Assembly: GCF_011065935.2 (NCBI RefSeq)
Contig: NZ_JAAMNH020000001.1
Location: 2,997,001 to 3,061,000, forward strand
Source of the DNA: Clostridium estertheticum
GTDB lineage: Bacteria > Bacillota > Clostridia > Clostridiales > Clostridiaceae
Length of the DNA stretch: 64,000 nt
Direction: 5' to 3'
Part shown: positions 59,559-64,000 of the stretch, piece after piece
Layout: each line of letters begins with the position of its first letter
How positions within the stretch are numbered: position 1 is the first letter of the stretch
Made by a program: the position numbers and the translations under genes
Notes under the pieces: generated by a model
Told to the model about the DNA's origin: nothing
Seen by the model: the letters and a program-made list of their open reading frames with translations, nothing else
The model's database searches: none

Positions 59559-60419
59559 TTAACACTTTTCATAAACATTAATATTAAAATGGAGCACAGT
59601 TGAAAGTTTAGAAGTGCCACTGGCCTTTTCTCTCATGCAATTGTCAAAAGTCCAATAATAAGGAGTCATTGCAATAAGATTCTTTATATGCTCCCCATCT
59701 TCTACATGAATATCGTACATTACTTCTGCTCTGTCAATTAGCTTAAATCCCTCAAAGGATATTTCTTTTTCTTCGTGTTTTCTAGGGGTTACATATAATA
59801 TTTCTTTTAACCCATATAAATGTTGAATCCCGGGTGTTACAACAATTAGCTTACCAGTATCAACTAGAACCCTCTTAAGTTCACTCTCATCAGATGGTGC
59901 AAAGTTTCTAATAATAATATCTATGGTGTTTGTCATTATAGGTAAGTTAAAATTACTGCCAACTATAAAGTTGATTTTTTTATCTCTTTTAGTTGCATAA
60001 GTAACTGCAGCTTTTGAAATGTCTACACCGAAAAAACCAATTTTACTATTTTGAGTACAGTTAGATTCACTCCTAGATATAGCTTCCTTTAACCTCCATA
60101 AAAAATACCCTTCTCCACAACCGGCATCTAGTATATTTACATTGTTTGCACTTATATTTGATATTATTACCTCATTCAGTTTTTCTGAAAAAGTGTGGTA
60201 ATACCCTTTATTTAAAAAGTCTCTACGACCTTCCATCATTTCTTTACTGTCACCTGGCTCTTTTGTGTTCTTTTGATTAGCAAGCAAAAGATTAATATAT
60301 CCACTGCTTGCTATATCGTAACTATGATTATTTGTACATATATATTGTTTTTCATATTTTTTTAAACATAAATTGCAAACAGGACATTTTAATATAGATT
60401 CCATATTTTCAGTTGTCAC
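59559..60419 (-). CDS. RlmA-type 23S rRNA guanine methyltransferase
   Basis: The 286-residue protein starts with a zinc knuckle (CPVCNLCLKKYEKQYICTNNHSYDIASSGYINLL), as in RlmA(I)/RlmA(II). A SAM-binding Rossmann domain follows (NVNILDAGCGEGYFLWRL, GFFGVDISKAAVTYATKR). The family methylates N1 of G745 or G748 in helix 35 of 23S rRNA. The start is a GTG with GGAAGG upstream; an ATG five codons later is possible. Confidence 0.85.
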   Translation of the reverse strand: MTTENMESILKCPVCNLCLKKYEKQYICTNNHSYDIASSGYINLLLANQKNTKEPGDSKEMMEGRRDFLNKGYYHTFSEKLNEVIISNISANNVNILDAGCGEGYFLWRLKEAISRSESNCTQNSKIGFFGVDISKAAVTYATKRDKKINFIVGSNFNLPIMTNTIDIIIRNFAPSDESELKRVLVDTGKLIVVTPGIQHLYGLKEILYVTPRKHEEKEISFEGFKLIDRAEVMYDIHVEDGEHIKNLIAMTPYYWTFDNCMREKASGTSKLSTVLHFNINVYEKC

Positions 60420-60458
60420 AAAATCACTGCCTTCCTTAAAACCATTTTTGAACTATAT

Positions 60459-61739
60459 CTAATTATATAGTTTACTTATCAATTTTTCCAGATAAACAGA
60501 TTTCATCTGCTTACTTGCCATGGCTCTTTTAATTGGTGGCAATTTCAGTATAGTAGATAGGATAGCTGCCATAGCTCTATGACTTGCAAGTGCTTTGTTA
60601 TCGAAAATAAGTTCTTGCAGTTGCCCTTTTTCTATGGCCATCAAAACAATTCTATGTACTGAATTTACTGGAGTAATTATCTGCTCTTTTCGACGTTTTA
60701 GAAAAATACTATCTTTATGACAGGATCTAACGCAAATACCACAGCCAAGGCATATTTCTTCATTAATTTTTGCGATTTTTCTATTTTGCTGGGACGTTTC
60801 ATTGATATTTACAAGTTCAATTGCACCTATTGGGCATGCTTTAACGCATTTGCCACAGGCAATGCAACTGTCTTGTGCAACTTTAGGTATAAACCCTGTA
60901 GTCTGAACTGGATGAAGCATACCGAATTTACGTGCTGCAATCATACCTTCACAGCAACATCCACAACAGTTACATAAAAATGATGAATCCACCCTAACAT
61001 TTTCCGCACATTGCACCAAGTTATACTGGTATGATCTGTGTAGGATTTCCATACCTTCTGATACATCAATTTTTCTACCATATCCGTACTTAGAAAGAGA
61101 ATTTGCTACATTACCAAAAGTGATACAAGTATCTAAAGGCGCATCACAATTTTTGTCAAGATGCTGCATTTTGTGTCTGCAATAACACATGCTCACACTT
61201 ATATCTGCCGCTGTTTTTAAAACATGACTAGCCCTCTCAAAGTCCATAATCTCAACTGCATTATTATTTGAAAGCACTGGCTCCTGTACAAGGACTCTTC
61301 CGAGTTTTGTTTCAGTGCTTAAAAATAAATCTTTAATAAAATCTTCTTCTACATTTAAATATTGATAGTAAAGCTCTGATAAAAGTTTTTGGTCAAAATT
61401 CCCTCTAGTTCTCATTAGTGAAAATTCAAAAAATCCAAGCATAGGTGGAGGTAGAACATATTGTTGTACCCCCTTGTTATCCATATCTAAAAGGATTGCA
61501 TTTTTTGAAAGTTCCTCTAATATTTTTTGAGTTAAAACTTCATTCATCTTCCATATTTTGCTAGCCGTTTTAACTGTAAAGGGCTTAATTGGTAACATAG
61601 CAACAAGCGCTGCATCTTTTTCACTAATTAGCATCTTCAAAATTTTATGTAGTGTCTCAGAATGTGGTGCCCCTTGTGGAAACCTATTTATTCTTTGTTC
61701 CAAACTTTCATACGCTGACTTCCCTGTAATATGAGACAT
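60459..61739 (-). CDS. Ferredoxin-type 4Fe-4S protein with winged-helix start
   Basis: The 426-residue protein has an N-terminal part resembling a winged helix (AALVAMLPIKPFTVKTASKIWKMNE). The middle is Cys-rich (MCYCRHKMQHLDKNCDAPLDTC, LCNCCGCCCEGM). Two 4Fe-4S motifs follow (CIACGKCVKACP, CLGCGICVRSC). It probably carries electrons or senses redox state. Similar proteins are common in anaerobes and none has a clear assigned reaction that I can name. Confidence 0.8.
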   Translation of the reverse strand: MSHITGKSAYESLEQRINRFPQGAPHSETLHKILKMLISEKDAALVAMLPIKPFTVKTASKIWKMNEVLTQKILEELSKNAILLDMDNKGVQQYVLPPPMLGFFEFSLMRTRGNFDQKLLSELYYQYLNVEEDFIKDLFLSTETKLGRVLVQEPVLSNNNAVEIMDFERASHVLKTAADISVSMCYCRHKMQHLDKNCDAPLDTCITFGNVANSLSKYGYGRKIDVSEGMEILHRSYQYNLVQCAENVRVDSSFLCNCCGCCCEGMIAARKFGMLHPVQTTGFIPKVAQDSCIACGKCVKACPIGAIELVNINETSQQNRKIAKINEEICLGCGICVRSCHKDSIFLKRRKEQIITPVNSVHRIVLMAIEKGQLQELIFDNKALASHRAMAAILSTILKLPPIKRAMASKQMKSVYLEKLISKLYN

Positions 61740-61765
61740 AAATTCACTTTCCTTTATATTTAATT

Positions 61766-62791
61766 TCAGTGAGATTTTTTATCATTCAAATCTACTCCAA
61801 TTATATCTAATAAGAATATAACTATTGGTATTCCAAGGAGCAGGCCCCAAATACCCATAAAATGTTCTGACACTATTAATGTAACAAAAGTAAAAAATAT
61901 GGGAAGATGAGTGTTGTCAGACATAAGCTTTGGGTTTAAAACATAGCTTTCAATAGAATGAATTATAAAAATCATTATAAGCACAAAAACTACTTTAATT
62001 AGCCCACCTATTTTAAAAGCAATTAAACATAGTGGGATTAATGAAATAAATACCCCAGCTACTGGTACAAGACTTAAAATAAATATCATAAAGGCAAGAG
62101 CAAATAATTGAGGAAAGCCCATTATTGTAAGCCCTATAACTGATAATACTGTGTTTGTAATAGCTATCATTATTTGAGCCTGTATTACTTTACCAAAAGA
62201 ATTCAAAAAGTTATTACCAAAATAACTAAAATAATTATATTCCACTGATATCTTACTCTGTTTAAACTTGTATACAAATTTTAAGATACTGTCTTTCTCT
62301 AAGATAAATATGAAGCTTAGTAAAAGTGCCATGAAAAAATTCAAGCTCCATTTCCCAAAATTAGTTACAAAAAGCATAATACTTTGGATACCTGATTTTG
62401 CATAACTAGCTATATCAATTTGCTCTAATATGGGTGTTAAATAAACCATTACGCCACTATTACTCTTGGGAAATTTAATATACTCCATTTTATCTAGGAT
62501 AAGTATACTCTCAGATATAGCAATTGGTATATACTTAACTAATAGAAGAACTATAGTTACTGCCATAAACATATATATAATTATAGTAATAATTGTAGGG
62601 TTTACTTTTATAACTTTGTTGATTTGCTTAACTAATAAACACTGTACGCTATTAGCTAAATAAGTAATCATAAAAGTTAATAAAATCAAATCAAAAATAG
62701 ATTTTATTAAATATGCGAATAATATCAATGTTAGCAATAATATTATTTTTACTATTGTTTCTCTCTGAAATAACTGTTTAACTGTTTGCAT
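61766..62791 (-). CDS. AI-2E family (PerM/TqsA-like) transporter
   Basis: The 341-residue protein has about seven hydrophobic helices and the family's C-terminal segments, such as SYVLNPKLMSDNTHLPIFFTFVTLIVSEHFMGIWGLLLGIPI. Members export autoinducer-2 or act as cation antiporters; the substrate here is unknown. Confidence 0.86.
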   Translation of the reverse strand: MQTVKQLFQRETIVKIILLLTLILFAYLIKSIFDLILLTFMITYLANSVQCLLVKQINKVIKVNPTIITIIIYMFMAVTIVLLLVKYIPIAISESILILDKMEYIKFPKSNSGVMVYLTPILEQIDIASYAKSGIQSIMLFVTNFGKWSLNFFMALLLSFIFILEKDSILKFVYKFKQSKISVEYNYFSYFGNNFLNSFGKVIQAQIMIAITNTVLSVIGLTIMGFPQLFALAFMIFILSLVPVAGVFISLIPLCLIAFKIGGLIKVVFVLIMIFIIHSIESYVLNPKLMSDNTHLPIFFTFVTLIVSEHFMGIWGLLLGIPIVIFLLDIIGVDLNDKKSH

Positions 62792-62972
62792 TCAAGGTGC
62801 TCCTTCATTTCTTTTATTTGTTTTATTAATTTTAACTATTTCATTATAGCAAATCATTTAACTGATATCTATAAATAATTAATATTATAGGTGAAGAATG
62901 TGAAAAATGGTGTATAATATTGATATATATAATAATTTATATATTAATTAGAAAGTTTGGTGGTGATAATAA

Positions 62973-63233
62973 ATGAAACCAGTAATTATGTTTGTAACTG
63001 AATGGTGTCCATATTGCAAAAAAGCACTTTCTTGGATGGATGATATAAAAAAACAGAATCCAGAATACGCTGACATTGAAATTAAAATAATTGATGAAGA
63101 GCTTCAACCGGATATTGCAAAACAATACACCTACTATTACGTACCTACCTATTATGTAGACGGAGTTAAAGTTCATGAAGGCGCTGCCTCTAAAAATATT
63201 GTTAGCAAAGTATTTGAAATGGCATTAAAATAG
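62973..63233 (+). CDS. Glutaredoxin-like thioredoxin-fold protein
   Basis: The 86-residue protein has the active site EWCPYCKK (CPYC at 12-15), the cis-Pro region YYVPTYYVDG and a typical glutaredoxin length. It reduces disulfides, probably with thioredoxin-type partners, since most clostridia lack glutathione. GGTGGTGA precedes the start. It is divergent from the transporter gene. Confidence 0.87.
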   Translation: MKPVIMFVTEWCPYCKKALSWMDDIKKQNPEYADIEIKIIDEELQPDIAKQYTYYYVPTYYVDGVKVHEGAASKNIVSKVFEMALK

Positions 63234-63247
63234 AAAAGACTATATTA

Positions 63248-63298
63248 AGCATTTTAAAAAAGATACTAGTAATTATACTAGTTATTTTTTTAAATGCC
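63248..63298. terminator. Bidirectional terminator
   Basis: AGCATTTTAAAAAAGATACTAG pairs, with mismatches, with a segment ending in AAATGCCT; the inner core ACTAGT is exact. It lies between two convergent genes. Confidence 0.65.
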
Positions 63299-63299
63299 T

Positions 63300-64000
63300 T
63301 TATTTATGGTATTGCTGAGACTCTACTCTAAACTTCTTTTCCACTTTTTTATAATCCTCTAAACTTTGAATCCTTACAAGAAAAAATTCAATCCTTTTTT
63401 CCATATTTATAATGCATTTTGTCATATTTGCTAAGGCTACTTTATCTACAATTATTTTTCTTTTATGTTTTTCTATACAATTGTTTTCCTGTTGTTTTTC
63501 CTGTCTTATTTTTTCCTTTCTTTTATTACATTGTACAATTTTAGTTTTTATACTCAACTCAGTAGAATATTTAAAAAATACCTTTCTATAACTTTTAAAA
63601 AGTATTTTCTTAATAAATTTAAATTTTTCTCTTTTGAGAAAAATCCGAAGAGCTTGATTATATCTTTTACTTTGTGCACGCTCTCGTACTATTTTATTTT
63701 CTAATTTATTTATTAGGAGCTTAACCGCCTTAATTTCCTGCTTGCTCTGTTTAATTTTATTTTTCAGATCTATTTGTTCTTTCTCGAGACTCCTTATCTT
63801 TGATTTATTTATATCTATATTTTTAATAAACTCTTTTTCATATACGTCTAAATCTTCAACCGAAAATTTTGTTATTTTTAAAAGATTGCATAGTTCCATT
63901 CTAGATTTGGTTAAAATTTCAACTTCGCTTTTCAGTTCTTCTAAAATAGAACTACTTAATTGAAATTCTATTACAATAGCATTGTATATTTCTTTATATT
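63300..64000 (-). CDS. Lysine-rich coiled-coil protein (5' end outside window)
   Basis: The frame stays open from the stop at 63300 to the right edge, so the true start lies beyond the window and the ATG at 63899 is only internal. Upstream residues read FQLSSSILEELKSEVEILTK, in register with the rest. The protein is almost entirely heptad-rich helix (KSKIRSLEKEQIDLKNKIKQ), very basic and without a membrane helix. It is soluble or filament-like, of unknown function. Confidence 0.65.
   Translation of the reverse strand, partial: YKEIYNAIVIEFQLSSSILEELKSEVEILTKSRMELCNLLKITKFSVEDLDVYEKEFIKNIDINKSKIRSLEKEQIDLKNKIKQSKQEIKAVKLLINKLENKIVRERAQSKRYNQALRIFLKREKFKFIKKILFKSYRKVFFKYSTELSIKTKIVQCNKRKEKIRQEKQQENNCIEKHKRKIIVDKVALANMTKCIINMEKRIEFFLVRIQSLEDYKKVEKKFRVESQQYHK

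Noticed and set aside
62937..63176. Minus-strand open frame opposite the glutaredoxin-like gene
   Set aside because: It lies fully antisense to a gene with a clear CPYC active site and good start, so it is a shadow.

Overview
The window comes from the chromosome of a low-GC Gram-positive anaerobe, most likely Clostridium sensu stricto. The base composition is strongly AT-rich, and strong purine-rich ribosome binding sites precede most genes. The gene set is typically clostridial: an amino-acid-fermenting ornithine pathway, SCIFF peptide plus maturase, HemZ, rubredoxin, a BofC-like protein next to ruvAB, and a secDF-recJ-apt-relA-dtd block. I see no rRNA, tRNA, insertion sequence, prophage or CRISPR array. 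Most genes lie on the minus strand.

Region 1 (1-9.3 kb) is accessory. It holds the 5' part of a sugar:cation symporter, a GH36 alpha-galactosidase, a membrane-anchored metallophosphoesterase, a YidC/Oxa1 protein with three small uncharacterised proteins, a cell-wall amidase and an opine-dehydrogenase-like enzyme. The gaps contain gene relics, including the end of a CDP-alcohol phosphatidyltransferase (3999-4208) and the C-terminus of an ATP-dependent DNA ligase (7387-7553).

Region 2 (9.3-27.3 kb) is an amino-acid catabolic island. OrtA, OrtB, OraS, OraE, a MutL/GlmL-like ATPase, ornithine racemase and two divergent Ord paralogues convert L-ornithine through D-ornithine, 2,4-diaminopentanoate and 2-amino-4-oxopentanoate to alanine and acetyl-CoA. 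A textbook sigma-54 promoter precedes ortA and a PAS-AAA-Fis activator gene lies directly upstream. Beyond it an AGCS amino-acid:Na+ symporter, ornithine carbamoyltransferase and carbamate kinase make ornithine and ATP from citrulline. A GlnK/GlnL-type two-component system adjoins the symporter.

Region 3 (27.4-49.2 kb) is mostly housekeeping: glyA, a split ThrE-type exporter, a CsoR-family repressor with an altered ligand set, aspS-hisS-hemZ-MBL-dtd-relA, apt, a short RecJ-like protein with damaged catalytic motifs, secF-secD, the SCIFF peptide (only 45 aa) with its radical SAM maturase, yajC, tgt-queA and ruvBA.

Region 4 (49.4-64 kb) is mixed: a BofC-like protein, aat, an unusual soluble chemoreceptor fused to a family-5 solute-binding domain, rubredoxin, a spore photoproduct lyase fragment, a MalY/PatB C-S lyase, a DUF4153 membrane protein, a RelA/SpoT synthetase-domain protein, an RlmA-type methyltransferase, a ferredoxin-like protein, an AI-2E transporter, a glutaredoxin-like protein and part of a coiled-coil protein.

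The items I find most worth following are the chemoreceptor-SBP fusion, the RecJ-like protein at the recJ locus, an 18-bp motif shared at the same distance upstream of the CsoR-like and rubredoxin genes, and the sigma-54 control of the ornithine operon. All functional calls are from reading the sequence; no database search was run.
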